A program made the translations under genes and the position numbers. The notes beneath the pieces are model-generated. The model ran no database searches and was not told the origin of the DNA. It was given only the letters and a program-made list of their open reading frames with translations. 23,913 nt of DNA from positions 1 to 23,913 of the IMG/VR virus record IMGVR_UViG_3300050343_000129. The stretch is one strand, 5' to 3'. This DNA comes from a virus. This document shows positions 4,249-13,331 of this stretch, in pieces; position 1 is the stretch's first letter; each line of letters starts with the position of its first letter.

Positions 4249-5664
4249 ATGGCAATTAATTTTTTAAACACGGTTGATTTAAATCAGAATCAACTTAACC
4301 AAGCGGTAATACAAAATGTCGCATCGGACCCAGCGTCAGGCGTTGTTGGTCAAATAATATTTAACACTACAACAGATTCATTAAAACAATATGTTGCAAA
4401 TACAGGTGGTGGATCTGCAGGCTGGGAATCTATAGGTGGTGATATACAAAAAGTAGATGGAGGTACTTATATAACTGTAACATGATCCGGATGGGCCTAT
4501 ACCTATTGTTAATCACGACTTAACAACTAGATCAAATACCCCAACTGCCTCTAGCCCAGGTTATGGCGGTGATATCGTAGCTATTAAAGCTATTGGCACA
4601 AACGCAACTGGTCACGTAACATCTGTAGATACTGAAACATACACATTACCAGCCGATACCAATGAAACATATACATTACCTGTAACTGCAGGTACAGTAG
4701 CTCCTGGTGCACCAACAAGTGGTAAAATATCTTTAACAGCTGGTGGCACTGGATCTGGTGTTAAATCTACAGTAGAATTTATAGGTACAACTGGTAGAAT
4801 AGACGTAACAAGTGTAAATCAAAACAACGGTAGTATAACTATTGATTTAACAGATGATGTTACAATAGTAGATGATTTAACAGTTGGAGGTGTAATTACT
4901 CAAAGCCAAACAGGTGAAACAAATAGTTTTGCGAGTCCACTTAATATGAACACCAATAAGCTTACCAATGTTGCCACTGGTACAGCTTCTACAGACGGTG
5001 TTAATTTAGGTCAAGTAGAATTACTAGTTGCAGGCGTTGGTGTATTTAAAGGTGGTTACAATGCTACTACTGATCCTGGTGTTCCAGTTATTAGTGGTGG
5101 TTCTAATATAGCTTTAGATCAAGGTGATTATTTTATAGTAACGCACGATGGTGATATAACTTTTAGTGACACTACAATTTCAGTAGAAGTTGGTGATTTT
5201 ATATTTGCTAATGCATCAATCACAGCATCGTCAACCCCAGCATCAACTCAATACACGTTTGTTTTAGCAGACGCTAATGTAGCAGGCGCTGGTGCAACAG
5301 ATGGTGCAACTGAAAAAGGTGTATCAGGTTTTGATTCAGCTAACTTTGATGTAACAGCTTCTGGTTGGGTACAATTAAATTCTCAAAGAAATCCTTATGG
5401 TAGCTAAACAATCTTTAAATAATACTGCGCCATCTTCAAGAGCAGAAGCTGGGGCGTAACAACATTCACTTGGACTTAGCAGCTGCTAGTTTATTTGGAA
5501 CAGGCGCTTTAGCAGAGAATGTTAAAGTAGAAGTAACTGATGGGTCCTCACCTTATCAAACAGTATTTGCAGAAGTGACAAGAAGTGGGTCCGCAAGTAT
5601 GGCTATAGCTTTTACAGGCTCTATAGCAAACGACGCTTACCAAGTACTTCTTTCGCACGTATAG
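4249..5664 (+). pseudogene. tail-fibre gene broken by about four frame changes
   Basis: Starts MAINFLNTVDLNQNQLNQAV, a common fibre N-terminus. Protein-like sequence continues for 471 codons, but in changing frames. The first frame stops at 4485, the second is open 4487-5407 (GPIPIVNHDL, ETYTLP repeats, VATGTASTDGVNLGQV, NSQRNPYG), a third covers 5406-5450 (SLNNTAPSSRAEA), then a short piece from 5453, and finally 5470-5664 (DLAAASLFGTGALAENVKV, ANDAYQVLLSHV). Each break is repaired by adding or removing one or two bases (about 4480, 5404, 5452 GGGG, 5470), recovering a continuous collagen-free beta-rich fibre. Either the gene is decayed or the sequence has indel errors. Confidence 0.7.
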
Positions 5665-5685
5665 ATTAACTAATACTTATAATGC

Positions 5686-8275
5686 ATGGCATTAAAATTT
5701 TTAAATAACGGATATTTCGCCGGCAAGGTAGGTATTGGAACAGAAAGTTTTAAAAATAGAAGCAGATTCAAATCCTTTTATTAGATGGGTTGAAAATGGA
5801 ACTGATGTTGGATTTTTACAGTTTTTAGGAGATAATGCTTACTTATCGAATATGTCAAATGGTAGTTTATTTATTAGAACTAACAATACTGATAAAATGA
5901 CTATCCTATCCGGAGGCAACGTCGGGATCGGGACTACTAGTCCTGATTTAAAACTCGACGTTACACACGCTACAGCTGGTGAATATGTAGCTACTTTTCA
6001 AAACACTGGATCTAATTTAGAATTAAAGCTTGGAGTAACTTCTACAGGTTATTTAAATATACAAGGGCAACAAATAAATAATTCTGCTACCTTTAACATG
6101 TCTTTACAAGCAGATGGCGGTAATGTAGGTATTAACACAACTATTCCTACTCAAAAACTTCACGTAGTTGGCAATGCAAGAGTTACAGGAGCATACTACG
6201 ATTCTAATAATTCACCAGGTACTGCAAACCAAGTTTTAGTATCTACAGTTACAGGTACTGATTGGATCGATGGCTCAGCTATACCAGGTGTACCAGCAGG
6301 GTCAGGTACTTTAAATACAGTTGCTATGTGGACGCCAGATGGTGATACGCTAGGTAATAGTAATATAACGCAAAGTACTTCGTTTGCAAATGATATAATT
6401 ATACCTCAATACGTAAGACATACTAGTGATACAAATACTTATTTTGGATTTGGTCTTAACGATACAGTTAATTTTGGCACTGCTGGTTCAGAACGTATGC
6501 GTATAACTTCTACCGGCAACGTCGGGATCAAGACAACATCGCCAGCTAACCCTTTAAGTATAAATTTTGCTCCTTACGGTATAAGTAGTATAACAACAAG
6601 TAATAATAGCACTGCGTGGAACACAAGTTCAGCTATAATGTTAGAAGGAGCTTCTAATAGTAATGGATTAGGTTTTGGAGTATCTGGAACAGCTAATGAC
6701 AGAAAATCTTGGATTCAATCCGGGCATCCCGATCAACAGTATGCAAATAGTCTTGGCACTTTAGCTATTAATCCATTAGGCGGCAACGTCGGGATCGGGA
6801 CTACTAGTCCTGACGCAAAGCTTACTGTAAATGGTAATGGAACTGATTTTGGTATTAGAGTTAATAACACCAGCAGTGGTGACGGTATAAGAACTGTTTT
6901 AGCGGCTGATTTAGCAAATAACCATTTACTTTGTAACCAAGGCGGAATTAATATATTTAATTTATATGCGTTAAACGATAATTCTGGTAAGTTTATTATG
7001 AAATCTGGCGACGGTACAGATAAAATAAAACTTAACACAACAGGTGATAGTTATTTTAACGGCGGCAACGTCGGTATAGGGACGACTAGTCCTAGTGCAA
7101 AATTACATGTAAGTAACAGTAGCGCTTCTCAATTATATTTATCAAGAACAGGTAGTATTACAGGCACATACAGAGTTGGTATAGCTGGTGCTACAAATAA
7201 CTTTTATATTTCAGATATTGTTCAAAGCGCAAATAGATTAGTTATTGATGCTTTTGGAAACGTAGGAATCGGAACAAATTCGCCTACTCAAAAACTTCAC
7301 ATAGTTGGCAATGCAAGAGTTACAGGAGCATATTACGATTCAAATAATTCACCAGGTACTGCAAACCAAGTTTTAGTATCTACAGCCACAGGTACAGATT
7401 GGGTTGATGGCTCAGGGTCAAGTATTATAGGCGGTCCTTACTTACCACTTGCTGGTGGCACAATGACTGGTGATTTAAAATTAAACGATGCGGTACAATT
7501 AAAACTGGGTACAGGTAACGATTTAAGAATATATCATTCAGGTACAAATTCTAATATAGAAAATAACAGTGGCACCTTACAGATTATACAAAACTTAGAT
7601 GATGGTGATATAGTATTTAAATCTGATAATGGTGGTGGTGGTGTAGCTGAATATTTTAGATTAGATGGTGGTATAGCAAAAACTGTTTTTTCTAGAGATG
7701 CTCAATTTTTAGATAATGCAAAAGCTCTTTTTGGTAATAGCTACGATCTTCAAATATACCACGACGGAAGTAATAGCTATATAAAAGATACAGGAACAGG
7801 TATTTTAGCTATTCAAGGAAATATTATAGCTCTTGAAAATACAAGTGGAGTAAATTACTTTGTAGGCGTAGATGGTGCTCAAGCAGAGTTATATTACAAT
7901 GGTTCTAGTCAACTTCAAACTACAAGCACAGGTGTTGCTGTAACAGGCGATATAAATATTGATTCTGCTTTACTTTCAAACCAAGAAAACACAGATGTAG
8001 ATACAGGAACTGAAACAGTGGCTAGTGTAGCAATTGCTACGTATACAGCAGCTTTTTTTGACTTTGTTATTAAGAAAACAACTAACGTAAGATCAGGTAC
8101 AGTTTATGCTTGCCACGACGGAACAAACGTAGAATTTACAGAAACATCAACACAAGACTTAGGTGATACATCAGATGTTACACTAAGCGTAGATATATCA
8201 GGAGGCAATATGAGACTTAGGGCTACAACAACTTCAGATGACTGGAGTATTAAATCATTAATAAGAGCAATATAA
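5686..8275 (+). CDS. large tail fibre with GNVGIGTTSP repeats (one frame change near 5750)
   Basis: The natural start is ATG at 5686 (MALKFLNNGYFAGKVGIGTE). Around 5745-5755 the frame changes, and an 846-codon frame then runs from 5735 to 8275, so the intact product would be about 860 aa. Repeats of the GNVGI(G/K)T(T/N)SP type occur about every 45-100 residues (nt 5915, 6515, 6782, 7064, 7256), each usually followed by xxKLxV. These are trimerising beta repeats of phage fibres and bacterial adhesins. A domain with PLAGGTMTGDLKLNDAVQL-KLG and another YDLQIYHDGSNSYI unit follow, then a C-terminal beta domain (FFDFVIKKTTNVRSG, WSIKSLIRAI). It probably binds the host surface. The stop overlaps the next start (TAATG). 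Confidence 0.75.
5722..7285 (+). repeat. GC-rich GNVGIGTTSP-coding repeat, first array
   Basis: A 30-bp unit beginning GGCAACGTCGGGATCGG and ending ACTAGTCCT occurs at 5915-5944 and 6782-6811 (identical), 7064-7093 (four base differences) and 6515-6544 (3' half diverged). Looser copies lie at 5722 and 7256. It is much richer in G+C than its surroundings and uses codons (GGC, AAC, GTC, GGG, ATC) rare in the rest of the gene. Confidence 0.8.
6149..6278 (+). repeat. 130-bp direct repeat, copy 1
   Basis: Encodes TQKLHVVGNARVTGAYYDSN and the following NSPGTANQVLVSTVTGTDW segment. Copy 2 is at 7286-7415, same length, roughly 90 percent or more identical by eye, and in frame. It is an internal duplication within the fibre gene. 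Confidence 0.85.
7286..7415 (+). repeat. 130-bp direct repeat, copy 2
   Basis: The duplicate of 6149-6278 (TQKLHIVGNARVTGAYYDSN and following). Together the copies flank about 1 kb of fibre sequence that recombination between them would remove in frame. Confidence 0.85.
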
Positions 8276-8955
8276 TGGGATTTTATAGAGGACCAAATAT
8301 AGTAACGGATGAGCTAAAATTAGCTTTAGACGCAGGAAGCGAAAGATCTTACGCAGGATCAGGAACTACAGCTTATAATATAATAGATAATTCCTCTGTT
8401 AGTTTACTTAATGGAGTAGGATTTAATTCATCTAATGGTGGATTTTGGGAATTTGATGGTACTGATGATTACATTCAGATACCTAATACAGCTTCTCTTG
8501 AACCACAAAATGAATTATCAATTGAAATGGTTATAAAAGCTCAATCGATTAAAACTGGCTGGAGCAGGCTTTACGGAAAAAATCCATACCAAAATAATGG
8601 CGCATTAGTATTTTTAGAAACAGGTGGTCAATCGATAAGAGCTTTACACTATGTAGGTAGTACTGAGTATAGATGCAACACTCCAGTTACTATATCAACA
8701 TCCGCTTGGATACATGTGGTATTTACTTTTAAAACTGGAGACGCTATTAGAAGCTATTTTAACGGAGTTGCTTCAACTACTACTGCTCTTCCCGCTGGTA
8801 CGTTTTCATATGGTAATTATCCTTACCTTGTGGGGTATGTTGGAGCGTCTTGGCCAAATATCGACTGTGCTATAGTCAGGTCTTATGCAAAGGCACTTTC
8901 AGCTGCAGAAGTACTACAAAATTTTAACGCACAAAAATCAAGATTCGGATTATGA
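8275..8955 (+). CDS. LamG/concanavalin A-like lectin tail protein
   Basis: This 226-aa protein starts MGFYRGPNIVTDELKLALDA, a standard head for these phage adhesins. A jelly-roll laminin-G-like domain follows: FWEFDGTDDYIQIP near residue 60, LSIEMVIKAQ, an RLYGKNPY loop, SAWIHVVFTFKTGDAIRSYF near 145, VGYVGASWPNIDCAIVRSY. The tail is AKALSAAEVLQNFNAQKSRF-GL. The order FDG..DYI / W..V..TF / YFNG / I...R.Y..ALS..E matches LamG_3-type carbohydrate-binding folds. It probably recognises a surface glycan. The frame is intact. Its TGA overlaps the ATG of the small partner gene; a broken paralogue with a partner follows at 9202. Confidence 0.85.
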   Translation: MGFYRGPNIVTDELKLALDAGSERSYAGSGTTAYNIIDNSSVSLLNGVGFNSSNGGFWEFDGTDDYIQIPNTASLEPQNELSIEMVIKAQSIKTGWSRLYGKNPYQNNGALVFLETGGQSIRALHYVGSTEYRCNTPVTISTSAWIHVVFTFKTGDAIRSYFNGVASTTTALPAGTFSYGNYPYLVGYVGASWPNIDCAIVRSYAKALSAAEVLQNFNAQKSRFGL

Positions 8956-9200
8956 TAACATACATTACAATAAATATGTCTGAAATAGCATTGGTTGATT
9001 TCAATCAAGTGTTAGAGACATCAGAACAAACAGTTAGACTATCAGTTGATGGTTTACAAACAGTATTAAAGTGGGAAGGTGCAGAACCTTCATTTGTATC
9101 AACATTAAGTTCATACGAAGGACCTTATACCCACGAAGAAATTTTAGTAATAATGGCTACTCCAGAATGGACTGACCCAAACCCAAATCCACCAGAATAA
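8952..9200 (+). CDS. 82-aa partner of the lectin gene
   Basis: This 82-aa protein starts MITYITINMSEIALVDFNQV, runs through SVDGLQTVLKWEGAEPSFVS and LSSYEGPYTHEEILVIMATP, and ends acidic and proline-rich (EWTDPNPNPPE). Small genes of this kind often follow LamG-type fibre genes in marine phages with the same ATGA overlap, suggesting a subunit or assembly helper of the lectin. A paralogous arrangement (lectin then small gene) recurs at 9202-10031. The biochemical role is unknown. Confidence 0.7.
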   Translation: MITYITINMSEIALVDFNQVLETSEQTVRLSVDGLQTVLKWEGAEPSFVSTLSSYEGPYTHEEILVIMATPEWTDPNPNPPE

Positions 9201-9201
9201 T

Positions 9202-9825
9202 ATGGGAGCATTTGGAGGACCAGATATAGTAACAGACGGATTGCAGCAAAAATAATGCAACATTAAAACGGTTCTATTACTTATACTTCCGGTGCTAATG
9301 GAGGGTTCAACTTTAAACGGTCCTACTACTTTTGACTATATATCAGTTTCTGAAACAGTAACACACAAAACAGGGCAAAGTTTTAGTTATGATGTTTGGG
9401 TATATTTTGATGCGTTATCAGGTTATGACAAAACAATTGTTGGAAAAGTTGGCTGTAATATAGGTTTAGTACAAGCAGGTTCAAGTATGAGAATGCAAGT
9501 ATATGGCCCTAACAGTGCTTGTGCTTCGGGAAATGTAGCTTATACAGCTGTGTCATCAATAACAACAGGAGAATGGATGTATGCTGTCGGTACTTATGAA
9601 GTAGGTGTGGGTGTTAAGCTTTATATGAACAGTGTTTTAGCATCTACAGTAGCTTGCACAGGAAATATAGGTAATTATCCTGATGTTTTATTTTTTGGAG
9701 GATCTATTAACGCTAACTATGTAATGGATGGACGTATAGGTGAAGCTAAAGCATATAGCAAAGCATTAACTCAGGCAGAAGTAACACAAAATTTTAACGC
9801 AGCAAGAACAAGATTTGGAATATGA
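9202..9825 (+). pseudogene. second LamG-like lectin gene, disrupted near its start
   Basis: Starts MGAFGGPDIVTDGL as lectin genes do, then meets a stop at 9253-9255. Compared with the intact neighbour, the segment joining the head to the lectin domain is missing, so a deletion around 9243-9256 is likely. Lectin-like sequence resumes in another frame (NNATL, then NGSITYTSGANGG after an extra A in AAAA near 9266) and shifts again at TTTAAACGG near 9315. From there an open frame runs to 9825: TFDYISVSETVTHKTGQSFS, YDVWVYFDALSGYDK, GEWMYAVGTYEVGVGVKLYM, ending AKALTQAEVTQNFNAARTRF-type sequence. Two of the breaks lie in A runs. It is either a decaying receptor-binding gene or erroneous sequence. 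Confidence 0.75.
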
Positions 9826-10031
9826 AAAATTATATTAATAATACTGAATTATCAATAACTTACATATCTCAAGGGGAGGTTGAAACCAGTGTGTTTGATA
9901 CAGATCAAGAATTTAAAGACTTTATGTATGATGTGTTTTTAATTGTTTCTACCTCTAGGGAATTCACTGAAATACCAGACACGGAAATAGTAGAAAATTA
10001 CAATGCTTTACGAGCAAGATTTGGATTATAG
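9822..10031 (+). CDS. 69-aa lectin partner with a lectin-like C-terminus (chimera)
   Basis: This 69-aa protein starts MKNYINNTELSITYISQG through an ATGA overlap with the lectin gene, as at 8952. Its last part, DTEIVENYNALRARFGL, instead matches the terminal signature of the two lectins (EVLQNFNAQKSRFGL and EVTQNFNAARTRFGI). The likely explanation is fusion of the first half of a partner gene to the last codons of a LamG gene by deletion, leaving a short intact hybrid. Whether the product is stable or functional is unknown. Confidence 0.65.
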   Translation: MKNYINNTELSITYISQGEVETSVFDTDQEFKDFMYDVFLIVSTSREFTEIPDTEIVENYNALRARFGL

Positions 10032-10153
10032 AATAATAACTTTTTGGATATTGAAAAAAAGATAATAATAATATGGCAAACGAATTTAAAATAAAAAAAG
10101 GCTTAATTGTCGAAGGAGCTTCAGGTGGAACCGTGGTAAATGTACTCGGTTCT

Positions 10154-10252
10154 CAAGGGCAACTTCTTTCAGTAACCGACGACTTAAGCGGATCTATATT
10201 CGCTGTGTCAGATATATCTGGTGTACCGATATTCGATGTCAACTCGAGTGGT
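10154..10252 (+). repeat. 33-codon module, copy 1 (synonymously diverged)
   Basis: Encodes QGQLLSVTDDLSGSIFAVSD and the following ISGVPIFDVNSSG. Copy 2 at 11568-11666 encodes nearly the same protein with many silent base changes, so selection acts here on the protein. This contrasts with the nucleotide-conserved GNVGIGTTSP units in the same gene. Confidence 0.8.
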
Positions 10253-10970
10253 CTTTCTACTTTTGATGGTAATGTTAATTTAGGCGCTAATCATATTGGT
10301 AGAGATGATGATAACTATATAGGATTTCAAACTGATAATTTAATTAAGTTTAGGGTTGCTGGCGCCACCCAAGTAAAAATTGGCGATGGAGTATTTTCAG
10401 CACAAACAAATAATGATGTTGACTTAGGTTCTAGTGGTGCTAGATTTAAAGACATATACTTATCAGGAAAAGTTGTAGCGGGTACAGGATCAACCGCGGC
10501 GGCAACTATTAATGCTTATTCTACAGGTCTTGTAACAGGTGTACCAGTATACAAAGGAACGTGGGACTTTTGCAGGTGATATTACTAGTACTGGTTTGAC
10601 AGTTGACTATACAGGTAATCGTACCTGGTGATGCTGGTATTTTAGTAACTAACGACAATGATGATTGGGGTATAAAAGTAGATAAAGACGGTACAGCTGA
10701 CTACGGTATCTTATCGCAAACAGATGGTGAAAATGCAATAGTTGTAAGAAACGCAGCTGGTGTTGATAAGATACAGCTACAAGGTGATGGTGACGCAACT
10801 TTTGCAGGAAATTACATAATTCAACAGATGGTTTAGATGCATTAATTTCATTTACAAATCCTGGAGGAACTTTAGGTAGAATACAAGGAATAGATAATGG
10901 TGGTTTAGGATTTGATGTAGGTAATAATGCTGGTGGTATTAATACTAACGCTATGTTTATCAATAGCTCC

Positions 10971-11923
10971 GGCAACGTCGGGATCGGAACGACTAGTCCT
11001 TATGCTAAATTAGAGGCGCAAGGACCTAATATAGTTTCAGCTTCTCCTGTGGTTATAAAAAAAGCTAAATTACTTAATTTAAGCTTAGCTACATCTGCTT
11101 ACTACGGAGGTTTTGCTGAATTTTGGATGGGTAGATATGCTAATGTATCTAACCACGCTAAATCTGTATTAACTATATCTTTAAATGATGGTCTTTATGG
11201 ATCAAATACTAATGCGGATACCGATGTAATGACACTACGAGGTGACGGCAACGTCGGGATCGGTACGACTAGTCCTATTGATAAATTAAATGTAAATGGT
11301 GGAACAGGAGATGCTATTACTCAACAACCTAAAATAACTGTTACAAGAACTTCAAGTACAGGTAACGTGCTAGCGGGTAAAATGATTCTTACAACTAAAC
11401 CTTCTGATCCCACTAATCACGGTAATTTAGTTTTTCAAGTTAAAACCACCGCAAGTTCTGGTGAAAGTTCTGCTTATTACACAGATGCTATAACTATAGA
11501 TGGTAAAAACGCCAACGTCGGTATTGGAACATCAACTCCTTTAGCTAAATTAGACATACAAGGAACACAAGGTCAGTTATTCTCAGTTACAGATGATCTT
11601 AGCGGAAGTATATTTGCAGTAGCGGATATATCAGGTGTACCAATTTTTGATGTTAATTCTAGTGGTGTATCTTACTTTGATGGCGACGTCGGGATTGGAA
11701 CACAGCTTCAGACGTTGGTGGCCAAATGGTTTTTGGAGGACCAATAAGTGCTACGGATAGCAACAGAACATTTGCATTAGTAGGTGGATACAAAGAAGAC
11801 GGGACTTCTGGTAGTAGGGCAGGATACTTATCGTTTGGAACTAGAGAGAATACAGGTGCACGTGATATAGTTCAAAGAATGCGTATCACCTCAGCCGGCA
11901 AGGTTGGTATCGGTGTGACTGGG
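10971..11923 (+). repeat. GC-rich GNVGIGTTSP-coding repeat, second array
   Basis: Near-identical 30-bp units at 10971-11000 and 11247-11276 (GGCAACGTCGGGATCGG start, ACTAGTCCT end) match those in the separate fibre gene at 5915 and 6782. Partial copies at 11511, 11682 and 11897 keep the AACGTCGG or GACGTCGGGAT core to differing degrees. Confidence 0.8.
11568..11666 (+). repeat. 33-codon module, copy 2
   Basis: Protein-level duplicate of 10154-10252 (QGQLFSVTDDLSGSIFAVAD and following). Third-position differences are frequent, showing an older duplication or import from another phage. Confidence 0.8.
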
Positions 11924-12473
11924 ACTGACTCTAGATTAACAGTTTCATCTGGTACTGCAAACAATGTAGCAAACTTTAAATCAACTGACGGAATGGCTTA
12001 TATTGCTATTTCTGATAATAGTTCTTCAAGTGCTTTAGGTAATCAAGTAGGTGTTGTTGGCGATCAAATGTATTTTGCAGTCGGTGATGTAGAAAGAATG
12101 CGTCTAGTGCCTGACGGTAATAGTACGTTTGTTATAATAAAAGCTAAGCCAGCTACTTATAATTCAAAATCATTTATTACATTGTATGGTACAAATTCTA
12201 GTACTGCTACAAACTTTATATTATCTTCTGATAAAACATTAAAAGAAAATATAAAAGATATAGATAATAAACATATTGATGTTACTGGAAAAACTTTGAA
12301 TTAAAATCTGAACCAGGTGTAAAAAGAGCAGGTGTTATAGCTCAAGAACTTGAAGCAAAACATCCAGAGTTTGTAAGAACAAATGAAGATGGTTTAAAGT
12401 CTGTAGCTTATATAGATTTACTAATAGCTAAAATTGCTGAGTTAGAAGCAAGGTTAGAAAAAGCAGGATTATA

Positions 12474-12893
12474 ATGGCTGTACCAGATACTACTACATTT
12501 ACATTACAAAACGTTGTTGATGAAATAGATAATGACGATAATTTAGTTGGATGTTTTAATGATGCTAATGCTAATTATTTTGATTCATCATACGAAGGCA
12601 GTCAAAACCAATTACTTAATTTTAGAAATTATGGATCACAAAATGCTTTAACGCAATTCACCGGAAGTAGTGGGCAAAATGATATTAAATTCATTTGTAA
12701 CCAATCTACTACTACAAATTATTGGCATAATGGTAGCGCTACATATCCACAAGCAAATGATGATGTATATACTGATTCAAATGGAGCAACGTCATTTGGA
12801 TTTACTTATATGTTAACATCTGGTGGCGGTGGTTACTACTTAACGTTTTCAAGTGGACGAGTTACTAATACAGCGTTTTGTAGCCCACCATAA
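12474..12893 (+). CDS. phage structural-type protein (MAVPDTTTFTLQNVVDE family)
   Basis: This 139-aa protein begins MAVPDTTTFTLQNVVDEIDN, continues DDNLVGCFNDANANYFDSSY and LLNFRNYGSQ, and ends in a Gly/Thr/Ser-rich beta region with three late aromatics (GGGGYYLTFSSG). Proteins with this start (MAVPxTTTFxLxxVxxEV...L..CF..A...YFD..Y......L..FRNY) are common in Bacteroidota phages beside tail genes. I know no assigned function. The start overlaps the preceding stop (TAATG). The frame is intact, marking the right boundary of the disrupted region. Confidence 0.7.
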   Translation: MAVPDTTTFTLQNVVDEIDNDDNLVGCFNDANANYFDSSYEGSQNQLLNFRNYGSQNALTQFTGSSGQNDIKFICNQSTTTNYWHNGSATYPQANDDVYTDSNGATSFGFTYMLTSGGGGYYLTFSSGRVTNTAFCSPP

Positions 12894-12922
12894 TAAATAA
12901 ATAAATAAATAAATAAATAAAT
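12894..12922. repeat. TAAA microsatellite
   Basis: About seven tandem TAAA units follow the stop of the 139-aa gene and precede the next gene by 19 bases. It may serve as an A-rich translation leader of variable length for the 129-aa gene, or be simple slippage. Confidence 0.85.
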
Positions 12923-12941
12923 CAATCTTTAAAATTAAAAA

Positions 12942-13331
12942 ATGGCAATTACTTACAAATGGGATATCCCACAAATGAACGCTCACATTCAATCAGAAGG
13001 TGAAGACAATGTAATATACACAGTACATTACAGATACACTGGCTCTGAAGAATCAGGAGGCAAAACTTATTCATCAACAAACATTGGAACACAAAGTTAC
13101 ACGTATGTAGCAGGAGATCCTTTTGTACCTTACGAAGATACAGAAGCTTTTGAAAACGTAGTTATTGGATGGTTAGAAGGATCACTAGATGTGCCTGCAA
13201 TGCAAGCTAGCATAGCTGCAACTATTCAATCTGAGATTACACCAGTAAACGAAGACTTATACTTTACATGGCAAAACCCAGTACCACCGGTACCACCAGT
13301 AGAAGAGGAAGAAGAAGTGTTAAAGATCTGA
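12942..13331 (+). CDS. 129-aa virion-associated protein with proline/glutamate tail
   Basis: Starts MAITYKWDIPQMNAHIQSEG. A beta-rich body (VIYTVHYRYTGSEESGGKTY, SSTNIGTQSYTY) is followed by a helix (AFENVVIGWLEGSLDVPAMQ) and a NEDLYFTWQNPVPPVPPV linker ending in five glutamates and VLKI. MAITYKW..... TVHWRY starts are common in small phage proteins found near tail genes; the role is unassigned. The last 64 nt overlap the groEL frame, where the proline/glutamate codons read as a threonine/arginine-rich extension in the other frame. Confidence 0.7.
   Translation: MAITYKWDIPQMNAHIQSEGEDNVIYTVHYRYTGSEESGGKTYSSTNIGTQSYTYVAGDPFVPYEDTEAFENVVIGWLEGSLDVPAMQASIAATIQSEITPVNEDLYFTWQNPVPPVPPVEEEEEVLKI

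Larger units (their letters stand above)
10073..12474 (+). pseudogene. tail fibre with Peptidase_S74 chaperone end, about five frame breaks
   Basis: Starts MANEFKIKKGLIVEGASGG, a typical fibre head. The coding signal runs through frames with breaks near 10565, 10625 (extra C in TACCTGG), 10815, 11702 (GGAACACAG, one base short) and 12285 (GTTACTGG, one base short). GNVGIGTTSP repeats lie at 10971, 11247, 11511, 11682 and 11897. The C-terminus has LSSDKTLKENIKDID, then LKSEPGVKRAGVIAQELEAK and a final coiled coil (LLIAKIAELEARLEKAGL), the Peptidase_S74 intramolecular chaperone that trimerises fibres and cuts itself off, here with the expected S-D at its start. Repairing the five breaks gives about 800 residues. 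As written only fragments could be made. Confidence 0.8.

Noticed and set aside
4470-4495. Programmed ribosomal frameshift joining 4249-4485 to the next frame
   Set aside because: No slippery heptamer or following structure is evident, and many similar breaks nearby make indels the simpler explanation, though not excluded for this single site.
5915-11300. Diversity-generating retroelement template/variable repeats in fibre genes
   Set aside because: No reverse transcriptase gene is present, the repeats are in constant framework positions and differences are not adenine-specific.
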